Of a stretch of 64,000 nt of DNA, positions 26,693 through 35,925 are shown in pieces. The DNA is from Lachnospiraceae bacterium (GTDB lineage: Bacteria; Bacillota; Clostridia; Lachnospirales; Lachnospiraceae), in assembly GCA_016283575.1 (NCBI GenBank), contig JAEEND010000005.1, positions 44,178 to 108,177 on the forward strand, read 5' to 3'. Each line of letters starts with the position of its first letter. Position 1 is the stretch's first letter. The notes beneath the pieces are model-generated. The model ran no database searches and was not told where the DNA came from. It worked only from the letters and a program-made list of their open reading frames with translations. A program made the position numbers and the translations under genes.

Positions 26693-27916
26693 ATGGGAAT
26701 CTATGAAGAACTCATTGAGCGAGGATTACTTGCTCAGGTTACGGATGAAAATGTTATCCGTGACATGATAAACAGCGGTAAAGCAACATTCTATATCGGT
26801 TTTGACTGTACTGCCGATTCACTTACAGCAGGCCATTTCATGGCACTTACTCTTATGAAGAGATTGCAGATGGCAGGAAACAAGCCTATAGCTCTTATCG
26901 GTGGCGGTACCACAATGATCGGTGACCCCTCCGGAAGAAGTGATATGAGAAAGATGCTTACAAGAGAGGATATCGATCATAATGCTGCCTGCTTTAAGAA
27001 GCAGATGGAAAGATTTATAGATTTTTCCGACGGGAAAGCTCTTATGGTCAACAATGCAGACTGGCTTATGAATCTTAACTATATTGAATTGTTAAGAGAA
27101 GTCGGCGCATGCTTCTCCGTTAATAACATGCTTAGAGCAGAATGCTACAAGCAACGTATGGAGAAGGGATTAAGCTTCCTTGAATTCAACTACATGATCA
27201 TGCAGTCCTATGACTTCTATTACATGTTCCAGAAATACGGCTGTAACATGGAATTCGGCGGAGACGATCAGTGGAGTAACATGCTGGGCGGTACCGAACT
27301 TATCAGAAGAAAACTCGGTAAGGATGCTCATGCCATGACAATCACCCTTCTTACCGACTCTCAGGGTAAGAAGATGGGTAAGACAGCCGGTAATGCGGTA
27401 TGGCTCGATCCCAATAAGACATCACCCTTCGAATTCTTCCAGTACTGGAGAAATGTTGATGATGCCGATGTTATTAAATGTATCAAGATGCTTACCTTCC
27501 TTCCTCTTGATGAGATCAAAAAGATGGAAACCTGGGAAGGCGCAGAATTAAATAAGGCAAAAGAAATCTTGGCATATGAATTAACCAATATGGTACATGG
27601 CGAAGAAGAAGCAAAGAAAGCTCTTGAAGGCGCAAGAAATCTTTTCTCCGGCGGTGTGACGGAAAACATGCCTACCGCAGAGATCTCTGAAGAAGATTTA
27701 AGAGACGGTTCTATCGACTGTATTTCACTTCTTGTTAAATCAGGACTTGTTCCCACAAGAAATGAAGGAAGACGTGCGATTGAACAGGGCGGCGTTCTTG
27801 TTAACGATGAAAAGGTTACGGATATTAAGGCTTCCTTTACAAAAGAAGATATTTCATCAAAAGATTTTATCTTAAAGCGTGGTAAAAAGAACTTTAGAAA
27901 GATTATCTTCAAATAG
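26693..27916 (+). CDS. tyrS: Tyrosyl-tRNA synthetase
   Basis: A 407-residue class I synthetase. The HIGH-type signature is LTAGHFMAL, tyrosine-binding segments include GFDCTADSL and the QSYDFYYMF region, and the KMSKS-type loop is KKMGKTAG. A C-terminal S4 RNA-binding domain begins about residue 340 (GRRAIEQGGVLVND). ATG 26693 is used because MGIYEELIERGLL is the conserved N-terminus and AAAGG lies upstream; an in-frame upstream start falls just after the T-box terminator. Controlled by the T-box. Confidence 0.98.
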   Translation: MGIYEELIERGLLAQVTDENVIRDMINSGKATFYIGFDCTADSLTAGHFMALTLMKRLQMAGNKPIALIGGGTTMIGDPSGRSDMRKMLTREDIDHNAACFKKQMERFIDFSDGKALMVNNADWLMNLNYIELLREVGACFSVNNMLRAECYKQRMEKGLSFLEFNYMIMQSYDFYYMFQKYGCNMEFGGDDQWSNMLGGTELIRRKLGKDAHAMTITLLTDSQGKKMGKTAGNAVWLDPNKTSPFEFFQYWRNVDDADVIKCIKMLTFLPLDEIKKMETWEGAELNKAKEILAYELTNMVHGEEEAKKALEGARNLFSGGVTENMPTAEISEEDLRDGSIDCISLLVKSGLVPTRNEGRRAIEQGGVLVNDEKVTDIKASFTKEDISSKDFILKRGKKNFRKIIFK

Positions 27917-27921
27917 TTTTT

Positions 27922-27951
27922 AAGCTCTCTGATTTTTCAGAGAGCTTTTTA
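27922..27951 (+). terminator. Terminator after tyrS
   Basis: AAGCTCTCTGA (27922-27932) pairs with TCAGAGAGCTT (27937-27947) around TTTT, followed by T's. Confidence 0.92.
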
Positions 27952-28011
27952 TTTCGTTTCTTTCAATACATAATCCCGCAAATATGATAATATTAATCTG
28001 GAGGTAATACC

Positions 28012-28419
28012 ATGGACGACAAACAATTGATGGAATGCGCTTTAAAGATGCGTGATATGTCATATTGTCCCTATTCCGGTTTTTCCGTAGGGGCTGCATT
28101 ACTTACTGAATCCGGTAAGATCTATACGGGATGCAATATCGAAAATGCCGGTTTTTCTTCAACCAACTGCGCCGAAAGAACCGCTTTTTTTAAAGCAGTT
28201 TCAGAAGGAGAGCAAAAATACAAAAAAATAGCCATTGCAGGAGGAAAAAAAGGTGAGGCTCCGACAGAGTATACATACCCTTGCGGTGTATGCCGTCAGG
28301 TTATGAAGGAATTCTGCAATGATTCTTTTGAAATAATCTCTGTCATAACTACTGAAGATTTTACTAAAAAAACCTTGGGAGAACTGTTTCCGTTTGGCTT
28401 CGGCCCGGATAATCTTTGA
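28012..28419 (+). CDS. cdd: Cytidine deaminase
   Basis: A 135-residue homotetrameric-type cytidine/deoxycytidine deaminase for pyrimidine salvage. The zinc site is CAERTAFF (with the catalytic Glu) and PCGVCRQVM; the substrate segment is GCNIENAGFSSTNC. CTGGAGG precedes the ATG. A plausible but weak promoter lies just upstream (GATAATATT around 27984). The stop overlaps the start region of the next gene. Confidence 0.96.
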   Translation: MDDKQLMECALKMRDMSYCPYSGFSVGAALLTESGKIYTGCNIENAGFSSTNCAERTAFFKAVSEGEQKYKKIAIAGGKKGEAPTEYTYPCGVCRQVMKEFCNDSFEIISVITTEDFTKKTLGELFPFGFGPDNL

Positions 28420-28421
28420 TT

Positions 28422-30095
28422 ATGGAATATATCATTTTTTTCTCGGTCCTTTTATTAATACTGGCATTTATTCTTGTTCGCGAATTCTTTGTTTTAAGGA
28501 AGCGTGAAAAATACATTCTTCAAAAAATAGACGAGGATTTTCATACCAAGATTGAAAAAGAATACGAACCGCAGGATTTAAGTATCATTAAACGCTATTT
28601 TGAAAGAAGGAGAACGGAAAACTCCGTTGATGATATTACGGCATCTGATTTAGATATGGACAGGCTGTTTGCTTCTTTCAACAAATCAAATTCTCAGATG
28701 GGTTCCGAGTATTTTTATTATATGCTCCGCACCATGAATTTCGACGAAGATTATTTAAATAAACTTGATCTAAAGACGGAATCCTTGAGAAAAGATCCTG
28801 AAACAAGAAAAAAGCTTTCTGTAACATTTTATAAGATCGGGTCCCTTAGAAAGTATTCTTTGTTTGATTGCCTTGATCTGCTTTCGGAAGGTGAAAACCC
28901 GGGGCTTATTTCCGATTATTTAAGCATAATACTTTTTGTATTAAGCATTGTTTCCATATTCTTTATTAAGGATTTAGGCATTATTTTTCTCGTTTCCGTA
29001 TTTATTTACAATATATTTTCTTATTACAGGAAAAGAGGAGAGATAGAGCCTTACATTATTTCTTTTTCATATATCATGAAGCTTATGGATAATGTGAAGG
29101 CAGTCGAAAATCTCAATCTTCCTTGTTTCGATGCGGAAAAAGAAATTCTTTCAGAGAATGTTAAAAGACTTAATAAACTTAATTATTATTCTTTTTTCAT
29201 TAATAAGGGAAATTCCTCCATAGGTCTTGGAAATCCCTTTAGTATCATAATGGATTATTTAAGGATGCTTCTGCATCTTGATATTATTTCTTTTTACAGA
29301 ATGAAAAAACTGGTTCTTTTTAACCGTGAAAGCATTGAATCCCTTTATAATACCCTCGGATTTATGGAAAGTCTTATTTCCGTTGCATTTATAAGAGAGA
29401 ATTATGATGTGACTCTTCCTGAAAAAGGCGATGGTATAAATGCAAAGGGGCTTTACCATCCCTTGATAGCTGAACCTGTTAAGAATTCAATCGATACGAA
29501 GAAAAGCATATTGCTTACAGGCTCCAATGCATCGGGTAAGTCCACATTTTTAAAGGCAGTGGCCATAAATGCGCTTTTTGCAAGGACGATCCATACTTGC
29601 TTTGCAGACAGCTTTTTGATCGATTCCTACCATGTATTTTCTTCCATGTCATTAAGGGACGATCTTTCCGGAAATGACAGCTATTTTATGGTAGAGATAA
29701 AGGCTATTAAGAGGATCATTGATTTTATAAACAATAATCCCGGCGAAAAGACGCTATGTTTCCTTGATGAAGTATTACGCGGTACCAATACCGTTGAGAG
29801 AATCGCCGCAAGTACGGAAATACTTAAAAGTCTGTGCGAAAGAGCGCTTTGTTTTGCGGCAACTCATGATATAGAGCTTACGCGAATATTGAAAAACGAA
29901 TTTTCAAATTATCATTTTGATGAGATCATAGAAAATGACGATGTTCTTTTTGAATATACATTAAAAGAAGGCCCGGGAGATACAAGAAATGCCATCAGGC
30001 TTCTTAGTATCATAGGCTTTGATAAATCGATCATCGATAAAGCTACAAAGAACGCGCTTAATTATATCAATACCGGTGAATGGCAGGTCAAATAA
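28422..30095 (+). CDS. Membrane-anchored MutS-family ATPase
   Basis: A 557-residue protein made of the MutS core and ATPase domains without the mismatch-recognition domain I. A hydrophobic anchor lies at residues about 2-20, and two more helices at about 165-200. The ATPase has Walker A TGSNASGKST, the signature-like loop SSMSLRDDLSGNDSYF, Walker B LCFLDEVLRGTN and the THD His. Such short MutS relatives with membrane segments are common in Firmicutes but lack an assigned role. ATG 28422 is taken; a TTG at 28416 overlapping the cdd stop is possible. Confidence 0.85.
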   Translation: MEYIIFFSVLLLILAFILVREFFVLRKREKYILQKIDEDFHTKIEKEYEPQDLSIIKRYFERRRTENSVDDITASDLDMDRLFASFNKSNSQMGSEYFYYMLRTMNFDEDYLNKLDLKTESLRKDPETRKKLSVTFYKIGSLRKYSLFDCLDLLSEGENPGLISDYLSIILFVLSIVSIFFIKDLGIIFLVSVFIYNIFSYYRKRGEIEPYIISFSYIMKLMDNVKAVENLNLPCFDAEKEILSENVKRLNKLNYYSFFINKGNSSIGLGNPFSIIMDYLRMLLHLDIISFYRMKKLVLFNRESIESLYNTLGFMESLISVAFIRENYDVTLPEKGDGINAKGLYHPLIAEPVKNSIDTKKSILLTGSNASGKSTFLKAVAINALFARTIHTCFADSFLIDSYHVFSSMSLRDDLSGNDSYFMVEIKAIKRIIDFINNNPGEKTLCFLDEVLRGTNTVERIAASTEILKSLCERALCFAATHDIELTRILKNEFSNYHFDEIIENDDVLFEYTLKEGPGDTRNAIRLLSIIGFDKSIIDKATKNALNYINTGEWQVK

Positions 30096-30096
30096 T

Positions 30097-30579
30097 ATGA
30101 AGGTAACTATTTATTCCGATGGTTCTTCCCGCGGAAATCCGGGTCCCGGAGGCTACGGAACAATTGTAAGATATGTGGATCCCAAGGGAGAGATCCACGA
30201 ACTTGAAATAACTGAAGGATTTAAACTTACAACCAACAACAGAATGGAACTTTTAGGATGTATAAAGGGGCTTGAAGCACTGATAAAGCCTTGTGACGTC
30301 TGTGTCATTTCTGATTCAAAGTATTTAACCGATGCCTTTAATTTAAACTGGGTCGATAAATGGAAGAAGACCAATTTTAAGAATGGTTCGGTACTTAATA
30401 AAGATCTGTGGCTCAGGCTGTTTAAAGCGATGGAGCCTCATAATGTTTCTTTTACCTGGGTTAAGGGACATGCGGGACATCCCGAAAATGAGCGATGCGA
30501 CAAAATGGCTACGGAAAGCGCCGACGGTGATAGATTAAAAGAAGACGAAGGATATGTTAATCAGGTGAATCATGGCTAA
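30097..30579 (+). CDS. rnhA: Ribonuclease HI
   Basis: A 160-residue RNase HI. The catalytic carboxylates are in YSDGSSRGNPG, TNNRMELLG and VISDSKYL, and the last motif is KGHAGHPENERCDKMA. It degrades RNA in RNA/DNA hybrids. ATG 30097 matches the family N-terminus (MKVTIYSDG); an upstream in-frame start would lie inside the MutS-like gene. It overlaps the next gene by eight bases. Confidence 0.95.
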   Translation: MKVTIYSDGSSRGNPGPGGYGTIVRYVDPKGEIHELEITEGFKLTTNNRMELLGCIKGLEALIKPCDVCVISDSKYLTDAFNLNWVDKWKKTNFKNGSVLNKDLWLRLFKAMEPHNVSFTWVKGHAGHPENERCDKMATESADGDRLKEDEGYVNQVNHG

Positions 30580-31558
30580 AAAATACGGACAGAAGCACAA
30601 ATTAATAACATTACTTAAGATTCTTGAAAATGAGACCGACGAGAATCATAAACTGAATGCCCAGGCTTTGATCGAGAAGCTTGCGTCTTTCGATATTTCT
30701 GCAGAAAGAAAAAGTATTTATTCCGATGTTGATACTCTGAGAGAGCTTGGCTATGAAATAATACTGGACAGCAATAAAACGGACGGCGGATATTATCTTG
30801 CGGAAAGAAGCCTTGAAAAATACGAACTTACACTTCTTGTAGATGCCGTTTCGTCTTCGCGCTTTATTACTGAAAAGAAGACCCGTGAACTTATAAAGAA
30901 ACTTGAAGGACTTCTTTCAAAATATGATGCAAAAGACCTGGAACGTGAAGTTTACGTTGCAAACAGGATCAAGTCCGGTAATGAATCTGTTTATATAACC
31001 GTTGATATTATTCATAAGGCTGTTTCTTTACGTAAGAAGATCAGCTTTAAATACTGCGAATACAATTTAAACAAAGATCTTGTACCGAGACGGGACGGAA
31101 AAATATATTCCGTAAGTCCCATCGCCCTTATCTGGGATGATGAATACTATTATCTTGTGGGTCTTGATGAGGATGTTGATAAGATACGTCATTACAGAGT
31201 TGACAAGATGAAGGGAGTTGATATTTCTTCCGATGATATTTCCGAGGATGCAAAGCGGGATTTTGATCCTGCCATGTACAGTAACAAGACCTTCGGCATG
31301 TTCGGCGGAACGGAAGAGACGGTCACGCTTATGTTCCCTGAAAACATGGTGGGAGTTGCGGTGGACCGCTTTGGCAAGGATATTTCCATAAGAAAAGTAC
31401 ATGACGGAAGCTTTTTTACTTTCAGAGCGAATGTCATGGTATCGAATCAGTTTTTCGGCTGGATCACGGGACTGGGCTCCGAAGTGCAGATCATGGCACC
31501 AGAATCCGTGAGAAGCGCCTATAAAAAATTTATTGAAAGAACCCTTTCTAATTATTGA
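30572..31558 (+). CDS. HTH-WYL transcriptional regulator
   Basis: A 328-residue DeoR-like winged HTH protein (about 10-75, AERKSIYSDVDTLRELGY) with a WYL ligand-binding domain (about 140-245, ISFKYCEYN ... YSVSPIALIWDDEYYYLVG ... RHYRVDKM) and a WCX C-terminal domain. WYL proteins sense nucleic-acid or nucleotide ligands in several systems. Here it overlaps rnhA, and the nrdD promoter begins inside its last codons, so either neighbour could be a target; the sequence does not say which. Confidence 0.9.
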   Translation: MAKKYGQKHKLITLLKILENETDENHKLNAQALIEKLASFDISAERKSIYSDVDTLRELGYEIILDSNKTDGGYYLAERSLEKYELTLLVDAVSSSRFITEKKTRELIKKLEGLLSKYDAKDLEREVYVANRIKSGNESVYITVDIIHKAVSLRKKISFKYCEYNLNKDLVPRRDGKIYSVSPIALIWDDEYYYLVGLDEDVDKIRHYRVDKMKGVDISSDDISEDAKRDFDPAMYSNKTFGMFGGTEETVTLMFPENMVGVAVDRFGKDISIRKVHDGSFFTFRANVMVSNQFFGWITGLGSEVQIMAPESVRSAYKKFIERTLSNY

Positions 31559-31583
31559 CACATTATTGTATAAAGCCTATACT
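31555..31583 (+). promoter_or_regulatory. Consensus promoter of nrdDG-dut
   Basis: A perfect -35 TTGACA (31555-31560), a 17-base spacer and -10 TATACT (31578-31583). The -35 overlaps the stop codon of the WYL gene. Start predicted near 31590. Confidence 0.85.
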
Positions 31584-31587
31584 AAAA

Positions 31588-31603
31588 ACACAAGATATTG
31601 TGC
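31588..31603 (+). promoter_or_regulatory. Candidate NrdR box
   Basis: ACACAAGATATTGTGC is an almost perfect inverted repeat matching the NrdR-box pattern (acaCwAtATaTwGtgt). It covers the predicted transcription start, a good repressor position. NrdR boxes usually occur in pairs; only a weak second half-match (CTATAGATCT at 31618) is visible and its spacing is not ideal. Confidence 0.6.
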
Positions 31604-31684
31604 TTTTTTGTACATGACTATAGATCTCGAGGAAATATCTTCGGGATTTATTATGTTTGATTATATTTTTTATAGGAGGGTAAA

Positions 31685-33874
31685 ATGGGTTCAGCTACAA
31701 AAGAAACGGATCTAAAGGACATTGATTACAGCGTAAAGTTTAAGCCTGAGAAAGAAGTCTGGGTTGTTAAAAAGGATGGCAGCCGAGAAATTTTTAATAT
31801 TCAGAAGGTAATAAATGCTGTGGCAAAGAGCGCCTACAGAGCCCTTACCAAATTTACCAATGAAGATAATGAAAATATCTGCAAATATGTGATAGAACGT
31901 GTGGATGACATGGGCATGGATGAGATTCCCATTCCCGTGATGCATAACATAGTTGAATCCGCACTTGAAGAGGTAAAGCCCATTGTAGCAAAGAGCTACA
32001 GGGACTACAGAAACTATAAGCAGGATTTCGTAAGAATGCTGGATGACGTATATAAAAAGAGTCAGTCCATTATGTATGTCGGCGATAAGGAAAATGCCAA
32101 TACCGATTCAGCACTCGTATCCACAAAAAGAAGCCTGATCTTCAATCAGTTAAATAAGGAACTGTATCAGAAATTCTTTATGACCACGGAAGAAATACAG
32201 GCTTGTCGTGACGGTTATATTTACGTGCATGATATGTCTGCAAGAAGAGATACCATGAATTGCTGTCTTTTTGATGTGGAATCAGTTTTAAAGGGTGGCT
32301 TTGAAATGGGTAATATCTGGTATAACGAACCCAAATCCCTTGACGTAGCCTTTGACGTTATCGGCGATATCGTATTAAGCGCCGCAAGTCAGCAGTACGG
32401 CGGATTTACCGTACCAAGTGTTGACCTTATTCTGGAACCCTATGCTGAAAAGAGCTATGAAAAAGCTTTAAATAAATACAGAGATTTAGGCGTTAATGAA
32501 GAACGCTGTGAAGAAGAAGCTCTTAAGGATGTTGAACGCGAATTCGAGCAGGGATTCCAGGGCTGGGAATATAAATTCAATACCGTTGCTTCATCAAGAG
32601 GTGACTATCCCTTCATTACCGTTACGGCAGGTACCGGTACAGGCAGATTCGCACGTCTCGGCACCATTAAGATGCTCGATGTAAGAAGAAAGGGACAGGG
32701 CAAGAAGGAATGTAAGAAACCCGTTCTTTTCCCTAAGATTGTATTCTTATATGATGAAAATCTTCACGGACCCGGAAAAGAACTTGAAGATGTCTTTGAA
32801 GCAGGCGTAAGATGTTCCGCAAAAACCATGTATCCCGACTGGCTTTCCCTTACAGGTAAAGGATATGTTGCCAGCATGTATAAAAAATATGGCCGTATCA
32901 TTTCCCCCATGGGCTGCAGAGCGTTCCTGAGCCCCTGGTATGAAAGAGGCGGCATGCATCCCGAAGATGATGACGATAAGCCCATTTTCGTTGGACGTTT
33001 TAACATCGGTGCCGTATCACTTCATCTTCCCATGATCTTAGCAAAGGCCCGCAAGGAGAGTAAGGATTTCTACGAGGTACTTGATTATTATCTTGAATTG
33101 ATAAGACAGTTACATATACGTACATATGCTTATCTTGGCGAGATGCGTGCATCGACCAATCCTCTTGCTTACTGTGAAGGCGGATTCCTGGGCGGTCACT
33201 TAAAGCTTACAGATAAGATCAAGCCCATACTTAAAGCTGCTACAGCTTCTTTTGGCATTACCGCTCTTAATGAACTTCAGGAGCTTTATAACGGAAAGTC
33301 CCTTGTGGAAGACGGACAGTTTGCACTTGAAGTTATGGAATATATAAATAAAAAAGTAAATCAGTTTAAGGAAGAAGACGGTAACCTTTATGCAATCTAC
33401 GGAACTCCCGCAGAGAACCTTTGCGGTCTGCAGATCAAACAGTTCCGTAAGAAATACGGCATAATTGAAGGCGTAAGTGACAGAGAATATGTAAGCAATT
33501 CTTTCCACTGTCATGTAACGGAAGATATTACACCCATCGAGAAGCAGGATCTTGAAGAAAGATTCTGGAATCTCTCAAACGGCGGTAAGATCCAATATGT
33601 AAAATATCCCATTGATTACAATATCGATGCGGTTCGTACACTTATAAGACGTGCCATGGATATGGGATTCTATGAAGGTGTTAACCTTTCACTTGCTTAC
33701 TGTGATGACTGCGGTCATCAGGAACTTGAGATGGATGTCTGTCCCGTATGCGGAAGCAGAAATCTTACAAAGATCGACCGTATGAACGGATATCTTTCTT
33801 ATTCGAGAGTCCATGGTGATACCAGACTTAATGATGCCAAGATGGCAGAAATAGCTGAAAGGAAATCGATGTAA
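31685..33874 (+). CDS. nrdD: Anaerobic (class III) ribonucleoside-triphosphate reductase
   Basis: A 729-residue glycyl-radical enzyme making deoxyribonucleotides without oxygen. An ATP-cone (VVKKDGSREIFNIQKVINAV) occupies the first 100 residues or so. The core carries the cysteine pair MNCCLFD. A zinc ribbon CDDC...CPVC precedes the glycyl-radical motif RMNGYL, with Gly at about residue 702, 27 residues from the end as expected. AGGAGG precedes the ATG. The activase gene follows two bases after the stop. Confidence 0.97.
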   Translation: MGSATKETDLKDIDYSVKFKPEKEVWVVKKDGSREIFNIQKVINAVAKSAYRALTKFTNEDNENICKYVIERVDDMGMDEIPIPVMHNIVESALEEVKPIVAKSYRDYRNYKQDFVRMLDDVYKKSQSIMYVGDKENANTDSALVSTKRSLIFNQLNKELYQKFFMTTEEIQACRDGYIYVHDMSARRDTMNCCLFDVESVLKGGFEMGNIWYNEPKSLDVAFDVIGDIVLSAASQQYGGFTVPSVDLILEPYAEKSYEKALNKYRDLGVNEERCEEEALKDVEREFEQGFQGWEYKFNTVASSRGDYPFITVTAGTGTGRFARLGTIKMLDVRRKGQGKKECKKPVLFPKIVFLYDENLHGPGKELEDVFEAGVRCSAKTMYPDWLSLTGKGYVASMYKKYGRIISPMGCRAFLSPWYERGGMHPEDDDDKPIFVGRFNIGAVSLHLPMILAKARKESKDFYEVLDYYLELIRQLHIRTYAYLGEMRASTNPLAYCEGGFLGGHLKLTDKIKPILKAATASFGITALNELQELYNGKSLVEDGQFALEVMEYINKKVNQFKEEDGNLYAIYGTPAENLCGLQIKQFRKKYGIIEGVSDREYVSNSFHCHVTEDITPIEKQDLEERFWNLSNGGKIQYVKYPIDYNIDAVRTLIRRAMDMGFYEGVNLSLAYCDDCGHQELEMDVCPVCGSRNLTKIDRMNGYLSYSRVHGDTRLNDAKMAEIAERKSM

Positions 33875-33876
33875 CA

Positions 33877-34452
33877 ATGCGTTATCATAATATAACCCAT
33901 GACGACATGAAGAACGGAGACGGTCTGAGAGTCGTACTTTGGGTGGCAGGCTGCAATCATTGCTGCAAAGGCTGTCAAAACCCCATCACCTGGGACGCGG
34001 ACGGCGGTTTGCTTTTTGATGAAGAAGCTAAAAAAGAAATATTCGATCAACTTGATAAATCATATATATCCGGTATTACCTTCAGCGGAGGAGATCCCCT
34101 GCATCCTGCAAACAGACTGGATGTAAGAAATCTCTGCATTGAGATAAAGGAAAAATATCCCGATAAAACAATCTGGCTTTATACCGGCGATTCCTGGGAA
34201 GATATTTATGAATATCCCATCATGCAATATCTTGATGTAGTGGTGGATGGAGAGTTTAAGATCGATCTGTTGGATGTAACCCTTATGTGGAAGGGCAGTA
34301 AAAACCAGAGAGTGATCGATGTTAAGAAAACCCTTATGAAAGAAGATAAGAGTGTTCCCGTTCTTCATTGTAAGGATTATTACGAAGCGCCCATTAAAAG
34401 TGCTGAGGAAACGGGAGAGGGAGTTAAATATGGAACGAGTTGCACGTTTTGA
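33877..34452 (+). CDS. nrdG: Class III reductase activase (radical SAM)
   Basis: A 191-residue radical-SAM protein that installs the glycyl radical on NrdD. The 4Fe-4S motif is CNHCCKGC (CxxxCxxC), and ITFSGGDPL is the SAM-contact GGxP-type motif. The C-terminal part reads DGEFKIDLLD and RVIDVKKTL. It overlaps the dut reading frame by 23 bases. Confidence 0.96.
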   Translation: MRYHNITHDDMKNGDGLRVVLWVAGCNHCCKGCQNPITWDADGGLLFDEEAKKEIFDQLDKSYISGITFSGGDPLHPANRLDVRNLCIEIKEKYPDKTIWLYTGDSWEDIYEYPIMQYLDVVVDGEFKIDLLDVTLMWKGSKNQRVIDVKKTLMKEDKSVPVLHCKDYYEAPIKSAEETGEGVKYGTSCTF

Positions 34453-34948
34453 GAAAGTAAGTGAAAAAAGGTTTTTGGAAGATTTTAAGGATACCTTCCC
34501 TCATTTTGAAGATGATGAGATAAAGAAGATATATGATAATATAAAGCTTCCTGAGAGAGCCACATATAAAAGTGCGGGTTATGATATCAATATGCCGATA
34601 ACCGTTATTCTTGAACCCGGCCGCACTGCAAAAATTCCTACAGGCATCAGAGTTTCCATGAGGGAAGATTATGTATTCATGCTCTATCCAAGATCCGGTC
34701 TCGGATTTAAATATCGTCTTCAGTTAAATAATACGGTGGGTATAATTGATGCCGACTATTATGAATCCGATAACGAAGGACATATTTTCGTAAAGGTTAC
34801 CAATGATACCAACGAAAATAAGGTGGTTACCTTAAAAGAAGGTACAGCCTTCTGTCAGGGGATATTTATGCAGTATGGCATAACCGAGGATGATGAAGTC
34901 GAAACAAAAAGAAACGGCGGATTCGGCAGTACTACGGGAAGCAAATAA
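34430..34948 (+). CDS. dut: dUTP diphosphatase (trimeric type)
   Basis: A 172-residue dUTPase. Motifs in order: SAGYDINMP (1), YPRSGLGFKY (2), NNTVGIIDADYYESD (3), and the C-terminal glycine-rich RNGGFGSTTG (5) that closes on substrate. It has an N-terminal extension of about 45 residues. ATG 34430 is taken because GGGAGAGGGAG lies just upstream. Placement in the nrd operon fits: it supplies dUMP and keeps uracil out of DNA while dNTPs are being made. Confidence 0.92.
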   Translation: MERVARFEKVSEKRFLEDFKDTFPHFEDDEIKKIYDNIKLPERATYKSAGYDINMPITVILEPGRTAKIPTGIRVSMREDYVFMLYPRSGLGFKYRLQLNNTVGIIDADYYESDNEGHIFVKVTNDTNENKVVTLKEGTAFCQGIFMQYGITEDDEVETKRNGGFGSTTGSK

Positions 34949-35043
34949 TATATAAATAAATCACTGTGTATTTTAATAGGCTTTGATTGAATAAAACTCA
35001 TTGTGGTGTTATCATATTTTTATACTAATATGGAGGCACTGCG

Positions 35044-35910
35044 ATGAGTTTTTTGATTGGAACAGATTCAACAGCCGATTTACCCAAGAAATTTATAGAA
35101 GAAAACAATCTGAGTATTCTTTCTTTATCCTATACCATAAAGGGTACTACCTATGGTAAGGGTAACGATCTGGATGATAAATCCTTTTACAATATGATGC
35201 GAGAAGGAAATATTCCCACCACTTCACAGGTTAATTATCAGGAAGCAAAAGAAGGCCTTGAGATGATGGCAAAAGAATCAAAGGAGATCCTTTATCTTGC
35301 ATTTTCATCCGGACTTTCCGGAACCTGCAACAGTGTGAGCGTTGCAGCTCGTGAATTAATGGATGATGATCCCGGTCTTAATATTATTGTTATCGATACT
35401 TTGGCAGCTTCCCTCGGTGAGGGTCTGTTGGTTTATCTTGCATGTAAGATGCGTAATGAAGGAGCAAGCCTTAAGGATACCGCCGATTATATAAAGAGCC
35501 ATAAGCTTAATCTTGTACATATGTTTACCGTTGATGATCTGAATCATCTTTACAGAGGCGGAAGAGTTTCCAAGGGTACAGCCATCGTAGGAACCGTTTT
35601 AAATATAAAGCCTATTCTTCATGTAGATGATGAAGGCCATCTTATCAATATCGATAAGGTGAGAGGAAGAAGAAAATCCCTTATTGCTCTTGCAGATTAC
35701 ATGGAAAAGAAGATAGGAAGCTTCAGAGATAAGAATGAAGTCTTCTTTATCTCCCACGGTGACTGCCTCGAAGATGCGGAATTTTTAAGAGATGAGGTTT
35801 CAAGACGTTTCGGAATTAAAGATTGCACCATAAATATAATCGGACCCACCATCGGAGCTCATGCAGGCCCCGGAACAGTGGCGCTCTTTTTCTTAGGTGA
35901 TGAAAGATAA
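35044..35910 (+). CDS. DegV family fatty-acid-binding protein
   Basis: A 288-residue DegV protein, which presents fatty acids to fatty-acid kinase (FakA). Ligand-site motifs are GTDSTADLP near the start, PTTSQVNY, and FSSGLSGTCNSV; the C-terminus has SHGDCLEDA and IGPTIGAHAGPGTVALFF. TGGAGG precedes the ATG. A possible promoter (TTGATT 34983, TGTTAT 35007) is weak. Confidence 0.93.
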   Translation: MSFLIGTDSTADLPKKFIEENNLSILSLSYTIKGTTYGKGNDLDDKSFYNMMREGNIPTTSQVNYQEAKEGLEMMAKESKEILYLAFSSGLSGTCNSVSVAARELMDDDPGLNIIVIDTLAASLGEGLLVYLACKMRNEGASLKDTADYIKSHKLNLVHMFTVDDLNHLYRGGRVSKGTAIVGTVLNIKPILHVDDEGHLINIDKVRGRRKSLIALADYMEKKIGSFRDKNEVFFISHGDCLEDAEFLRDEVSRRFGIKDCTINIIGPTIGAHAGPGTVALFFLGDER

Positions 35911-35925
35911 TAATGGAGGACTTGA

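Noticed and set aside
27361..27912. 183-codon minus-strand frame opposite tyrS
   Set aside because: Composition is Ser/Leu-rich, no ribosome site, no family motif, and it mirrors a strongly conserved gene; a codon-bias shadow.
31067..31561. 164-codon minus-strand frame opposite the WYL gene
   Set aside because: No recognisable motif; the plus-strand gene has clear HTH and WYL domains.
31613..31628. Second NrdR box
   Set aside because: Only a partial match with unsuitable spacing (about 27 bases); not called as a feature.
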